64,000 nt of DNA from Isoetes taiwanensis (GCA_021234155.1 JAJEKV010000053.1:9619798-9683797); one strand, 5' to 3'. Shown: positions 33,976 to 47,467, numbered from the stretch's first letter. Notes: generated by a model not told the origin, from the sequence alone. A program made the numbers and translations.

Positions 33976-35851
33976 TCCTCAACCTCTTCCTACTATCCTA
34001 CCAAGCCCCCTTTGTTTCTGTCCCCTACTAAATTTTTGGATCCAGCCTTAGGTTCGTTCCTTCTCCTTCTTGCCATCTGATTGAATTTGTGTTATTTTAC
34101 CCCTGTCCTTAGGTGCTATCATCCCTCGCCAAGAACCTGCAGCTTCTGCTCCTTTGATTGGTTGGACACTTCGATCTATGAATAGCGGTGGAGGCCATTT
34201 GGTCCAACAGGAAAATAGTGGAATACCGTTTGATACGTTTTGTTTTTGTCTATCATTCCATATGTTCCTTCTAATTACCTAGTCTTGCAGATTTATCATA
34301 TGCCTCTTGATGGCTTGCTGGATGATTGGCATGGAGGCCATGAAATTCGTTTTCTCATACAGATTTACCTGCGGATCGATTTGAGGCTTGCTGCCATAAG
34401 TTTCAAGCAGGACCGATTGGAGGTTTTCGACCTTTGAAGGTTCGTCTGGGATCTGCTCCGACTGATGGTTGTCAGTTTCCATCCCCTGCCATGATCGACC
34501 GCCTTACAGCCCTTCGCCTTCCGTCGCCGCCTCAGTTTCTGTGGAAGGCACCTGCTGCGTGGCAGGCCACGTGGCGGCCATCCGTTTGCCATCCCGGATC
34601 ATCCGGAAGCAGCCCCAGTTCCGGCTGCGATGATGGCTGCCTATGCCATCGCTGGTGAGCCCCAATATTGCTCTTGTTTTCTACATTTTAACTTAAGGGT
34701 TTTTCAAGATTTTTTACCTCTGAATTATTAAATGTTCTTAGATCCTTGATTTTGAATTTGTTGCTCCCTAGGCCTTTTCCTGAGTGCCCCATGACATTTC
34801 CTTGTCTTGCTGTCGATTGTCTAGTCTTTAATACCTACAATTGTTGTTGTGCGCCCGTTCTCAGTTCCATGGTTACTCTACCATTGTGATATATCGTATG
34901 ATTTTACTTAGCAAAGGTTGCACTGCATTTTATTTCAATAGGATGGCTTTGCTTATGGGTTGAGATATCTTCGATTAGTTGGGTTCTATTTGAACATGTA
35001 GGTGGTGACTCACTTCATCCATCCGTCCGTTACATTCCTTACCCCTTCTCACTTCTGTTCTATTTTCCTCTAGCTTAGAGCCCGTCCTATGTTCCTATTT
35101 TTTCCTTTCCTTCTTGCCCCTAGAGTTAGTTCTTGGTCGTTATTTTGCATGTTGTCCTTTGTAGTCTATGTTTTATTCTGCTTCCTTTTTTGAAATGTTA
35201 ACTGCAATTGTCTGGGAGTGCCACAATCCACGAGTCGCCTTCCTTCCTAGCCAACCTCCTCCCCCAGGTTTTTGCACTTTGTGTATTTTTCGGCATGCTG
35301 CGGTTTCTTTTTATTGCATCTATGATGTCCCCTTTTTTCTTTTTCATCGTGATGGAGAGGAATCGTGTCATCACATCGGCCAAGTTCATTGCCCTTGGTG
35401 CGCACCTAATTTTATATTTATAAAAATTGCGTATTTCGTTTGTCAAGTTCGTAGTGACAGGGGATTCTTATCTGATGACTCTTTTTATTTAGTCTCTATA
35501 TAGACAGGTTGTTCCAGGGAATGATCATGCTAGCATCAAATCATTTGTTCACCACGAGACGCTTTGACTAGATGTTTTTTACTCGGTATTGTGTTTATCC
35601 GAGGTGCCTCATTCTTGACATGCAAGATTCCCATTGATGGTAAGACTTTAAAGGTATTTTATCTTTGCATGGCACCTTTGTGTGTGCATGGACTTTTTGG
35701 AGAGGTTGTAAGGTGTTTGATCTTATATAGCAGGGCTCATTACCACTTGTTAACCATACATATCGTTGGGTTCCTATGGGTTGATGTTGATTGTTGACAT
35801 GTTGTTTGGCTTATTTTAATATACGTCAGTCATCCTATGGGAGTGCTCATT
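33976..35851. other. non-coding interior of the split-repeat element, left arm
   Basis: Pyrimidine-rich on plus, with no supportable protein frame on either strand. Open frames up to 111 codons are artefacts of composition. Confidence 0.5.
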
Positions 35852-36417
35852 TGGATTCGCTAGATATTTTGCAAGTTCATCTGATTTTTACGGCTTACAT
35901 TGCATGTGTTTGAGCATCATTATCAATTTAGAGTCTCACTAGGTTCTTTCGCTTTTCTTAATTCCTCCGTCTATCTGGCTTGTTGTTGTCATCAGGTTTC
36001 TCCTTCACTTGCTAACCCCCTTCTTCTCTTCCTTCGTGTTCAGTTCTATCATAAATGTCTTGTCCCATTCAACCGTGTTTGCATCCGTGCGCCCAGTTGC
36101 CTTGTGGGTCCTTGTATTCCATGTATCTTGGATTCGCTAGATATTTTGCAGGTTCATGTTTAAGTCTGTGCATCTAATATTTACGGCTTACATTGCATGT
36201 GTTTGAGCATCATTATCAATTTAGAGTCTCACTATGTTCTTTCGCTTTTCTTAATTCCTCCGTTTATCTAGCTTGCTGTTGTCATCAGGTTTCTCCTTCA
36301 CTTGCTAACCCCCTTCTTCTCTTCCTTTGTGTTCAGTTCTATCAAAAATGTCTTGTCCCATTCAACCGTGTTTGCATCAGTGCGCTGTTAGCCCTGTGCC
36401 TGGCAGACACACAGGTC
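35852..36417 (+). repeat. tandem duplication of an about 290-bp unit inside the split-repeat element
   Basis: GGATTCGCTAGATATTTTGCA..CGGCTTACATTGC.. occurs from 35852 and again from 36129, with a 293-base offset for the shared CGGCTTACAT (35891 and 36184). The second unit is split by gypsy-2 at 36386; its end resumes at 47463 (TGCGCCCAGTTGC..). Confidence 0.85.
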
Positions 36418-37000
36418 TATACTTGCTGCATGAGGGCGAGGCCCCACTGGCCACGGTGTCCAAGAAGAGGGATCCACAAGGCGCCACGGCGGGTCAAAGC
36501 TCCTCCAAGAAGCAGAAGACCCAAAGGTAGGACCCACGGCGGGCCACTACTTGTCTGTTAGCACGGCCAGGGACAAATTCCTCGATTCCCTGCTCGAGTG
36601 CCCAAGTAGTGGAGCACGCGTTGTCATGATGAGGATCAGATTCAGTCCCGTAGGGCCACCCGTGTTCCCTATATATTGTAGCATTTTTGCTCCTTCCGAA
36701 AGGGTTCGTGAGTGTTCTTTGTGTCACCACGCAGCGCATATGCCGTCGCCTTTGTTAGCGCTTCTTTTGAGCCTTCATTGTACACTTGTTTTGATCAATG
36801 GATTGCCGTGGTTCTCCACAAGTGTCTTGTGTGTTTCATTGTGTATTGCAATTGCTGCTTTATCCGAAGTTTTTCTTGTTCTTTCCTCTCGTTAGCAAAA
36901 ATCCCGCGTGACAAGAGTGTCTCAGATTTGCCCTCGCCGGACTTCAAGGATCTCACAGAGATCACGTCCCTCAGCGATCCTGTGTTCGGACCCCCAAACA
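36386..37000 (+). repeat. gypsy-2 5' LTR
   Basis: 615 bases; TATATA box at about 36671 (CCCTATATATTG). Confidence 0.92.
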
Positions 37001-37697
37001 CCGGGCGCTTCCGGGTCACTTCAAAGTGTATTGATACCATGTTCAATCCCTTCTTTACTCCCCGACGATATTCAACACCAGATGGAGTCAAGACGCCGCC
37101 GCCATGAACTGCGCTGACGCCTCCCCAAGGAATATGTCCACATACACTCGGTTCGATTGTCTCTTCTCCGTAATGCGAGGCGCCATCTGTTCCACCTACA
37201 CCACGACAACTTTCCTGACCGACCTCCCCCGTGGAAGGTCGCCATTGTTCCGTTCCCCTCGCTCGCCACATCATGCAGGCCGCAACACGCCCTTTGAATT
37301 TACTCCACCGGAATCCCCAACTCAAGATCCGGCGTAACCACCGCATTTTCTCCGGAACATCTGCAAAATGTTTTCTATCGGGTAATCTTTCTTTAGGAAC
37401 TTCGGTTACCACCGCTTCCACCTTTGTCAATTCCCCTACCGTCATTTCCCTTTAATCGCTTCCCCACACACCGCTCATGCCCGCACAACCTTTGTTCCCA
37501 CTACAACCGCTTCCAAGATTTTTTTACTAATCTCACACAACCTATGCCAGGTTTAGGGTACCTATGCAAAGAACCAACACCCCATCGTCTTTCTTTTCCA
37601 CAAATGCAAACACCCATTCATGCTACAGACTCCTACACATGCTTTAAAACTCCAATATCCACTCTTTGAAATGATAAAGGTAAACACATAGACCAGA

Positions 37698-38963
37698 GTG
37701 CTCAGGCTCACATGGATGAATTTGAGTCACTTGCGTATCTCAATGGTCACTCCGATCCAAAACTCAAATTCCACATCTTTTCGACGACCTGCGCAAGGAG
37801 CACCCTACCTAATGGCTGATGGCAAACAAAAGCCACCGGAAACAAGATTGATACACATGAAGACCTCTTTTTTCTTTTCCCATTACCAAGACCCTTTGGC
37901 GATGATCAACAACCGGCGAACGACCTCAACACACTCAAGCGTAACCCGTGAGAATGCGCTCGAGACTTTGCGTAACCGATCGCAGATCTTAGTCAACAAG
38001 TTGAAGGAATTTCCAACCCAAAGCCAAATTCTAGTGTGGTTTCTTCAAGGCTTACCCTCTCACATCCGATTTATGACCGAGTATTTGCGCCCCAAGACAT
38101 TACAAGAAGCCATTGAATTAGTCAATCACTGCTCATGTTTCCTCACGCGGTGATCAAGCCACGATATACTCCCATTTCCCGCCGCACCTTACACCCGCCA
38201 AGACCTCGACCGCCTCCCACGGCAGCTTCCCAAGAAATAACATTTGGTGTACTATTTGCCAAGATTTCGGGACATCCGGCGAATGAGTGTAACTCGTGGA
38301 TAGCATGATCCATTGCAAACGCCGCAACATGCGTAACCACACCAATCAAGAATGTACAAATCCACGACCAAACCAGATCGACATCGCCTTGTTCACCAAG
38401 TGCGTAAGGTACCCACGCAAACTCAACCACGCATTAAAGGCGCGACCCACGACAACAACAACAACCCCAGCAACAAAGAACCACAACGTGGACCTCCTCG
38501 CTCCACTTTTGATCCAAGCAAGTCCCAATGTTTCAATCGTGACCAATGGGGTCATCGGTCCGCAGATTGTCCTCAACTTCCTCAAGTTCAAATACAAATT
38601 CCCCGGCACCAATCAAACCACGGCGGTCGCCTTACACCTTTTCAAGTATGGGAAGCCAAGGGAAGGCAAGGCCCACGCCGATTATTTCAAACGGCCACCA
38701 CGCGGCCACCACAACAACAACCACGCCAACAAAGAAACAACTCAAAACAATTGGATGATCAACTCCAAGAAGAAATTTACCATGCAATCAACACCACCTT
38801 GAATCCTCCAACCGGATTGAGGTTCTCCCTCATTCCCCACGCCATAAGCACCCCAGGTGCACCAAGTTTTTGCAGCCCGATTACGTACCAAATGAGCCAT
38901 CAACCAAATCTGTTCATTTTGCACCCAATAACTGGATCAACTACTTCCTCATGTTCAACCTAA
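37698..38963 (+). pseudogene. gypsy-2 gag, heavily broken
   Basis: Recognisable from the capsid-like DEFESLAYLNGHSDPKLKFHIF (about 37709-37770), a run of frame changes, and a damaged zinc knuckle CFNRDQWGHRSADC (about 38529-38570) in which the second Cys is Arg. Followed by a Gln/Pro-rich stretch. No continuous frame remains. Confidence 0.7.
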
Positions 38964-39339
38964 ACTTCGCAAAAGTCCGCTTCAACTCATCGAGCGTCAC
39001 GGAAGGTAAGGCACTCAAGTCACAATGCTACCACACGATCGAGCCATTACGACCACCTAATGCCACGACATCATCGCAACACCACCACTCAACATTCTTT
39101 AGCTGAAGTCGACCTCCTCAACAATGTAGCGACATCTATTGGCGAGCAACAACAACCCAAGGATCCACCACAATTACCGCAATCCCTCCCGAACTTCAAC
39201 AAGAACTTGCTAAAATCAAAATTCCTCTCTCTTTTACGACTATCCTACAACTATGTCCAAAGACTACGAGCACATTTTACAAAACCTCAGATTACACATT
39301 TAATGCAATCGCCACATCAACACCCACTTGCATGCACAC

Positions 39340-41560
39340 GTGGGCCAAAAGGCCGTTCACCATGTTCGGGTCGATGGTGGCGGCAAATCAATCTTATTAC
39401 GTATAATCTCGGGCGACAATTGGGCATAAGGGAGCTCCATATCGCCCCTTATGACATCAAGCGAATGGCCATATCACGCGACCACAAGGAGTTACACAAC
39501 CAATACCGTCAATATTGGAGATCTACAATTTACCATGGAATTCGGTGTTTGGAAAGCGTGAGAAGATCCGGGAGATTATGAAATGTTAGTAGGACGACCC
39601 TTTTTTGAGACAAGCTAAAAGCATTCACTCGGGCCCGCGATCAACTTGTTATCACAGATGGCAAGCTCATCAAGACGATGGATCTCGACCACGGGCCGAC
39701 ATCATTTCAGATCACCCGAATCGAGGCGGTGACTCAAACAAGTTTGCAACACCTATCGCCACAAGCCAAGGGTTTGCCACTCACGGCTTACCTGCAATAC
39801 AATCAACCATGGGAAGACATGGATATTGATAAAGGCATAGCAACACCGGGTTGACCCCTATTTGACACCTTGTAACAACGTCACATTGGTTCCACATGAG
39901 GAGACGGTACCCACTCCTCCTCCCTGCTCAAGAAGACACCACACCAACTCCTCGTGGCACGCCACTATTTTTCAAAATTGGTCAACATGAACATCCCGTC
40001 AGACTCTGTGAGCCAGCCCCACAATCGCTCGGGATGATCAAGTCATTCCACACATTCAAACTCCCCGCAGTAGACATAATTGATATTGGAACAAATCAAC
40101 CAATCCGATTGGCACGCGACCTCACGCCAAAGATTCGTGGAGCAAGCCATTGCGCTTATTCAAACGTTTCAAGCACATCTTTGCTTGGAGCTACAAAGAC
40201 CTCGAGGTATCAAGAAAGAATTGGGACAACTCTCGATTCCCACCAAGCCGGATGCTAGACCCATCTAGCAACGACAAAGACGCTTAACCCAAAACTACCG
40301 TGAAAAGGTTAAAGCCGAAATTGACAAGCTTTTGGACGCATGGACTTATCTACGAGGTCAAACATTCGTAATGGGTAAGTCCTATTGTTATTGCCCTCAA
40401 ACATAATGGAAAAATTCGCTTTGTGTGGATTATAGAAAACTCAATCAAGCCACGGACATGGATCATTTCCCTCTCCCTTTCACGGATCAAGTGTTGGAAG
40501 ATGTAGCAGCCACGGATGTACTCCTTCATGGACGGCTTCTCCTAAGGTTATAATCAAATATCCATTCGAGAAGAAGATCAACTAAAGACTACCTTCACTA
40601 CTCCATGGGGTACCTTTGCTTACAAAGTCGTTCCTTTTGGATTGTCAAACTCACCATCCACATTTCAACGCATTATGCTTGCCGCTTTTTCAAGAGTACA
40701 TGCAAGTTCATCCCTTTCGCAAGTCTTTCAGGATGACTTCTCCACTTACACCCACGTTATGGACCATTTGGTAAAACTTGAACTAGTTTTTCAACGCCGT
40801 GATGAATCGGAATTAGCCTCAATCCGAAAAGTGCACCTTCGTGTCACCTCGGGTGTACTTCGACATGTCGTGAGTCGACACGGCATTACAACGGACCCAG
40901 CCAAAATCAGCCGTGGTCATCGAGCATATCCACCGCGAACATCAAGGACACACGCCTTTCTTGGCAAAGTCAACTTCTATGCCACCTTTATTCCGCATTG
41001 GCACCGATCTGCCGATCCAATTCACAAACCGACCGGAAATCCATACACATGGACTTGGACATCCGATGCAAATCAAGCTTTTAAAGAACTCAAAGTCAAG
41101 CTCACGTAAGCCCCGCGGCTAGTACCACCTCAATGGGACAAACCATTCCATGTCCATGTTGATGTTTCGGGCTTTGCGATTGAGCCGTTCTAGCTCAAGA
41201 GTATGCACCAAATCGGGACAAGCCCATCGATACGCCCGCCAAAAACTCAATCCTGCTGAAGCGCAACTATTCGCCACGGAAAGGGAAGCCCTTGGCCTTA
41301 TCTTTTGTGTACAACGCCGACACTATCTTCTTGGTAGTCAAATTCGCTTTTATGTGGATCATCAAGCTCTTCTATATTTAATCAATAAGCCAAACCCCAC
41401 GGGCGAATTGCTCGATGGATATTGATATTGCAAGAGTTTGCCCCTTTGAAATTATTCACAAGCGGGGCACGCTCACCACGGTCCCCCGACTATCTTTCAC
41501 GATACACACGGATGATCCCTCGGAAGGAGTTCACGATGCCCTTCCGGATGCTCAACTGTT
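39340..41560 (+). pseudogene. gypsy-2 protease, reverse transcriptase and RNase H
   Basis: Protease remnants around 39400-39610 (YEMLVGRPFFET-like end). Reverse transcriptase: ISIREEDQLKTTFTTPWGTFAYKVVPFGLSNSPSTFQRIML (read in pieces, 40560-40690), a degenerate YxDD box (VFQDDFSTY, 40718-40745), and the connection FLGKVNFYATFIPHW. RNase H: FHVHVDVSGFAI, then frames out of register to QIRFYVDHQALLYLINKP (41340-41395). Many stops and frameshifts. Confidence 0.8.
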
Positions 41561-41759
41561 CGTTCGGTCAATCGCCACGCCTCATTGGTACCCGCGACTA
41601 TCAACGCTTTCTCCTCCCGCGCGCACTCGGTCAAGTGACCCCACGCCTCTCCAAAAGACAACTTCTGATAAACAACAATTCCTTCGCTGGCACGAAGATT
41701 ATACGATGGTTGCTGGCCATCTCTATAAATGTGGCAAAGACAATGTGTTCAAACGATGT

Positions 41760-42812
41760 GTTCTTCCTCACGAAGTCCCCCGATCTAGTCAAACAAGCCC
41801 ACGAAGGACTTGGCGGTGGTCATTTCAATGGAGACAACACGCGAAGGAAACTCCTCCTTGCCGGGTATTACCGCCCACGCCAAAAAGATACTCACAAATA
41901 CACACGCGACGTGTGATGTTTGTCGAGGCTTGGTAGACCCACGCCCGTGGACGCCTCGCCACACGCCAATAGCCACGCCTCCCCTTTGCCAAATGGGGTA
42001 TGGATTTTGTTGGTCCCATGGACCCACCCCGCAATCAACACTAGGGCACGCTACATTCTAGTCTTCACGGACTATGCAACCAAATGGGCTGAAGCGCAGT
42101 TCTACACGACAACACGGTTGCTAGTACAAAGGTTCTCTACAAGAACATCATCACGCGATTTGATGTCCCTTAGAATTAGTTAGTGATCGTGGAGTTCATT
42201 TCATCAATCACACTATTGCTTTGAACTCACTAACTATCTCGCACATTCATCACGTAAAAAGCACGCCTTACTATCCCCGCGTGGTAATGGCTTGGCTGAA
42301 AGCACAAACAAGGTGCTTATCCACATTCTCAAGAAGATTTGTGATCCTACAAGAAAAGATTGGCAAGATAAGTTACCTACAGCTTTATGGGCTTACAATA
42401 CAACATACAAAGTAGCAACCGGTCAAACACCTTTTCGACTTGTGTATGGCCAAGAGGTTCTTATGCCTTTTGAGTTCATTTTACCCTCACTCAAATTTCG
42501 GTTAGCAAAATGTAACATAATCCATCGCCACTTTGCAAGAACGAGTTTATCAACCGAACAACCGGATGAACTTCAAGAGATGCTTTTCTTAGACTTCAAC
42601 ACGGCAAAAACAACTACAAAAACAATGGCATGACAAACACATCAAAACAAAACTTTTCAAATTGGCGACTTAGTTCTTCTTTACGACTCGAGATATCAAC
42701 AACATCCCGGCAAACTCAAGCTCGGATGGTCGGGACCATACAAAATTTCCGAGATACCACATCCCGAGTTTTACAATTACAAGAATTGATGGCACTCCAT
42801 TTCCTACATTAG
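41760..42812 (+). pseudogene. gypsy-2 integrase
   Basis: Zinc region VKQAHEGLGGGHFNGDNTRRKLLLAGYYRP then CDVCRGL (41790-41935); core with VFTDYATKWAEAQ (42060-42100), SDRGVHF, STPYYPR, GLAESTNKVLIHILKK and LPTALWAYNTTYKVATGQTPFRLVYGQE (42370-42455). This is a typical gypsy integrase without visible chromodomain afterwards. Out of frame at several points. Confidence 0.85.
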
Positions 42813-44649
42813 TCAATGGATTTCACTCAAGAAATTTCAAACCCCCACAAAGATCCTTAGCTCAAGAACAAAATTTCCAACAAGATACCACTTGTACAAA
42901 TTTATGAGAAACACTTTTCTATTATGTACAAAATTGCCCGGCCCCTACAATTATTTGTGGGATTTTTCACCCGAAAAAGTCCTAAACTAAACAAAAATTG
43001 GGAAAAAACCCTATCATGCTGCTACTATCAGCCCCGCTTTACTCACGGGGGCACTCCACTTTCGGAGGATGCGGAAGCCCCACAAAAGCGACCACTCCAA
43101 ATGAACGATCACCTCCCAGGCGACGAGTTTATCTCCCAAGTTGACGGCCGGTGCCTCCAACCAAGGATCCATAGGGATCCGGCGATTCCACAGACGCCCG
43201 CATCAACGTCGTCCATCTTGCATGTAATCCGGTCGCGAAGCTCACCGGACCACTGTTATCGAAGTTCTCCATCTTCACTAATTTTGGTTCTTCTCGACGA
43301 ACCCAACTTCCAATTTGTAGGCGAATACCAACCCTAGCATTGTTCACGAAAGGTCACCTCACGCGGATATTCCGTAATCATTCCCCACCGATATTTTTGT
43401 ACCTCGCAAACTTTTCGACTCCTCTTTTTAATATTCCGACAATCGCCCGCCAGTTAATACCGTCCCGCCATTAAAGTTTTATTCTCCGCCAGAACTCTCC
43501 GCATCTTGGTCTGAAGGTCGTCTTTGAGATTCTCAATCGTCCCCGATCTTTTCACACGCGTCTCCCCTTCGACTCTTCAAAAAAAAAAAAAAACCCTTCC
43601 CAACCGCCACTTCCACTCCTCACTTTTCACTCATACTCCACTCCGCCCTTCCGACTTCGCACTCCGGCGACCTCGACCTTCAAGATGGCTTCTACCTCCA
43701 AGAACTCAACACTCAACACGATTTTCACCAATGGATCCGGCCGCACTAAAAAATATCAAGTTCGTTTCTTCATCCGCACCAGCTCCCACATCCGGCATCA
43801 CCTATAACCTCCCGGTGAGTTCCGGATTGTTTCATTTTTCTCAACAGAACTCCCCTGCCCCAACAAGAACAAATTACAAACAATTTGTGGCTAACCCCGT
43901 GAAGGCGTAAGATGGATATGCCTCCCAAGTCGATGGAAACCCTATACTCCTAAACCCTCAAACCATAGCCTCTGCCTTTTCTCTACCCAAACTACCAATG
44001 CCTTGTCTTACCTTGACATTGGTAAATATGATATTTCCAAATTACGCTCTCTATTCCTTATAATGCTGCACAAACCAAGTCGTCCCACCTTTCCAAAGCA
44101 ACATGATGCCTTTACCAAGTTTCTTTGGAGGAAATTTTTGGGTTACTCCATGAAGAATACCTCTATTAACGATGTTTTCTACCATCCGTACTATATCCTC
44201 ACCAACACCATCAAAACAATCAATTGGACTCAACTCCCAGACGGAGATTTCAACAGAACTTGACGGACTCGGAAAAATCCTAACTCTTCCTCTAATGCCC
44301 CATGGGAGCCCACTTCCGTGCTTTCATTAATCATCGGACCCCACGCCATCATGCCCCCCCTTCTCCACCAAGCCAACATCCCGACCTTATTGATGCTTTG
44401 AAAGGTCTTCAACCAAACTCTCCTCCTTCTCAAGACCATCAATCTCGCCACCAACTCCGCATTTAAAATATTTCACAACCACCGCCTCCACCTCCTGTAA
44501 ATTCCAATTCTCTAAAACCTATTCCTTCTGTTGATAACCAACCACCAGAACAACCACCAGTTAACCTTGTGCAACAATTCCACTTTCAGACTCAACAAAG
44601 AGCAAAAACAACAAATGGCAGCAGCTAAAGCAGCACAACAAAACTCCCA
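42813..44649. other. gypsy-2 region between integrase and extra ORF
   Basis: No supportable domain. Short Pro/Thr-rich open frames (43524-43910) and an A12 run at about 43580. Probably eroded coding sequence belonging to the extra ORF. Confidence 0.4.
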
Positions 44650-45570
44650 TTGATCTCACGAGTACTCACAAGGACACTCACAAAGAATGACCAAGGATCT
44701 ATAAACAAGGGTGATGCACCAAAGCCATCCCATTCACCTCCTCACACCGTGGATACCTACAGTGAAGCTGTCCTCAGCTGCCTTGATGCCCTCCGTGATC
44801 ATCACCAGAACTTCATAGCAGCCACCAGGGCACGACACGAGTCCGTGGACCAACTCCAAGCCGAAGTCACAACACTGAAGACTGATTTGGCTGACTGTGA
44901 GGCCAGAGAAGAAGCCTTGCACAATCAATTCATGATCCATCGAGAAACCCTTCATCAATCCCAGCAAATTGTCAAGGAACTCAAGGAGTCCCTCCAACAA
45001 AACGACACCAAGTACACTGATCTTGAGACACGCTACAACAATCTGGTCGTCACGAATAATGCTACTCTGACCGAGAACAGCACACTTCGTACAGCCAACT
45101 TGATACTTGAGTCCAAGGTCACGACTTTCGAAACCACCTTGCAGAATAAGGATGCTCACATCGCATCTCTCCAAGGCAAGTTAGACCAGCTCACGGCAAC
45201 ACACGCTGCAGATGCTCTTGAAATAGCTGCACTCAAAACAGACTTGCAAGCCACTCCGGAGCTTCAAGCTCCTCGATTCCCAACTTCTCCAACAAGTCGA
45301 CACCTCACACGCAAAAGTCACTTAAACTGCGGACCGGTCTCTCCGAAAGCAACAAGATATCATTGCAGACACAAGATACGCTTTCCGATAGGCGAGCAGG
45401 GGATGATGATGCGAAAAAAAAGTAACAAAAACTATCAGCTTGCTTCGCTATTCCCCTCGACTATTCGAAACCCGGCCGCCACCATGACTATGTGCAAGCA
45501 AGGAAAAACACTTTTCTTTTTATTCCGGCTGAAAACAAGGGTGATACCACAAGTCCCCCGATCAGAATGA
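44650..45570 (+). CDS. gypsy-2 extra ORF: long coiled-coil protein downstream of pol
   Basis: 306 codons in one frame. Residues about 35-200 form a long coiled coil with heptads of Leu/Ile/Val and charged residues (QLQAEVTTLKTDLADCE, LQQNDTKYTDLETRYNNL, LRTANLILESKVTTFETTL, IASLQGKLDQLTATH). The last 90 residues look frame-shifted and basic. No signal peptide or membrane span is seen, so it does not resemble an envelope protein. Extra reading frames between integrase and the 3' LTR are known in Athila/Tat-type plant gypsy elements; function is unknown. Being the longest intact frame in an otherwise shattered element is noteworthy. It may only be part of a longer ancestral protein. Confidence 0.5.
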   Translation: MISRVLTRTLTKNDQGSINKGDAPKPSHSPPHTVDTYSEAVLSCLDALRDHHQNFIAATRARHESVDQLQAEVTTLKTDLADCEAREEALHNQFMIHRETLHQSQQIVKELKESLQQNDTKYTDLETRYNNLVVTNNATLTENSTLRTANLILESKVTTFETTLQNKDAHIASLQGKLDQLTATHAADALEIAALKTDLQATPELQAPRFPTSPTSRHLTRKSHLNCGPVSPKATRYHCRHKIRFPIGEQGMMMRKKSNKNYQLASLFPSTIRNPAATMTMCKQGKTLFFLFRLKTRVIPQVPRSE

Positions 45571-46852
45571 TATCGAACGAAATTGGCCCCTTGATGTTCA
45601 TCACGAACGAGGCACACTTTGTGCTCTCGCCAATTTTGATATCCTACGGTTGCGGATCTCACCATTTCGCTCTCCGAACCATAGCCCCCGGGCTTATGTC
45701 ATGCACGACTTCTACCTCGGCACATGTTACTCGGGCTCATCCGGATAAACGACCGAAACTTTAAAGGAGATACAAAGCGGCGAGGTTCTTTTGACCAAGA
45801 AGAACAAGTACCTCCAAGATACAAAATTTCGCAAACCGTTACCTCGTAATACATGCCTCTTCTCTGAGTAAAGAAGTGGAGCTATGGCTAGCTGAACTTG
45901 GCACGCCTCTTCGGACACTATACAACTTCTCTGAACAAGAACTTGACCTTGCACGCTTGTTCTTACAACATTATGCTTCCTTGCACGGTCACCGCATTAC
46001 CTGAGCTGAAAACGAACGTCCTCCCCGATGAGTGGGACCACAGACTGCGGACGGACATGTACATTCCAAAGGCATGGGAGACGGTTACCAAACAGCTACT
46101 ACCGAAGATATTATTGGAATTCCAAGAACAGTCATGCGGATGACCGGCACCAACCCCCCAAACAACCGAGTACACTAGCAAGCTTTGGATGCCCACCTCT
46201 GATCAAGGTCAATTCCCCAAAGATGGAGACAAGAATTACGGACTACATCAAGTCAAAGAACATGCGATTGGACACCCACGGCAATTGCAGCCAGACAAAC
46301 GTTGGGACCCACGCTTCATCCGCAGACGCCAAATGGCGTGAGGATGAGACTTTGGACAACACCAACAACCGGATATACATGCCCAATGCGTTCGGTGGAA
46401 GACCGCCCGAATGCAATTTCTGGTCTTGTAACCTTCCTTGCCAAGGCCAAAACTTCAGCTGATCCATCTCAGATTTCGGCAAGCGCGTAATGCATAAAGA
46501 CTCATGACCATACTCCAGTATGCGTAAACGCAAGTGCCGATCCATTTTTGCAACCCCAATGCAAATGCCGGAAAGTTCGGGTTGGACCTTGTCTTATACA
46601 TGGAGATCACAAATCTTCCATCCGAGATCCACGCCACTGGAGAACATGATTTCACGAAGGCTTTCTCATAGGAGCAGCCAATGTTTGGCATCCGTGACTC
46701 AAGCAAATCTGAAAAGAGACGAACAACACTTTCGGTGAATACAAGTAGTCGAGCCTCCCTCATCTCTATATTCAAGATCGAAAAGATGAACGAGGATTCC
46801 CACCCCGAATTCATGCCCCTTTCTAGCCAATAAGTGTAGTTTGGTAGGGGAG
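45571..46852. other. gypsy-2 3' untranslated or eroded region
   Basis: Short open frames on both strands with no recognised domain, ending in the polypurine tract before the 3' LTR. Confidence 0.4.
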
Positions 46853-47462
46853 TGTTAGCCCCAATGGCCCCGCGGACACCACAGTCTATACTTGCTGCAT
46901 GAGGGCGAGGCCCCACCGCCACCTGTGTCCAAGAAGAGGGATCCACAAGCCACGGCTGGGTCAAAGCTCCTCCAAGAAGCGTAAGACCCAAAGGTAGGAC
47001 CCACGGCGGGCCACTACTTGTCTTGTCCTGCTAGCACGGCCGGGACAGCCAGCGAGATTCCTTCGAGTGCCCAAGTAGTGGAGCACGCGTTGTCATGATG
47101 AGGATCAGATTCAGGCCCGTAGGCCACTCCGTGTTCCTATATATTGTAGCATTTTTGCTCCTTCGAAAGGGTTCAGAGTGTTCTTTTGTGTCACCACAGA
47201 GCAGACATGCTGGTCGCCTGTTGTGCGCTCTTTTGAGCCTTCATTGTACACTTGTTTTGATCAATGGATTGCCGTGTTCTCCACAAGTGTCTTGTGTGTT
47301 TCATTGTGTATTGCAATTGCTGTTTTATCTGAGTTTTTCTTGTTCTTTCCTCTGTTAGCAAAAATCCCGCATGACAAGAGTGTCTCAGGATTTGCCCTGC
47401 CGGACTTCAAGGATCTCACAGAGATCTGTCCCTCAGGCGATCCCGTGCCCGGACCCCAAACA
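46853..47462 (+). repeat. gypsy-2 3' LTR
   Basis: 610 bases, similar along its whole length to the 5' LTR but with many small indels, so an old insertion. Confidence 0.92.
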
Positions 47463-47467
47463 TGCGC

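Larger units (their letters stand above)
36386..47462 (+). mobile_element. gypsy-2: 11-kb Ty3/gypsy retrotransposon nested in the split-repeat element
   Basis: LTRs 36386-37000 and 46853-47462 both start TGTTAGCCC and end CA. The target duplication TGCGC is exact (36381-36385 and 47463-47467), and the empty site is seen in the neighbouring 290-bp unit (..CCGTGCGCCCAGTTGCC..). A polypurine tract (GGTAGGGGAG) precedes the 3' LTR. Gag, protease, RT, RNase H and integrase are recognisable but riddled with frameshifts. No chromodomain was seen. A long extra reading frame lies between integrase and the 3' LTR. The sequence after the 5' LTR (CCGGGCGCTTCCGG) was not matched to a known primer tRNA. 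Confidence 0.92.
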
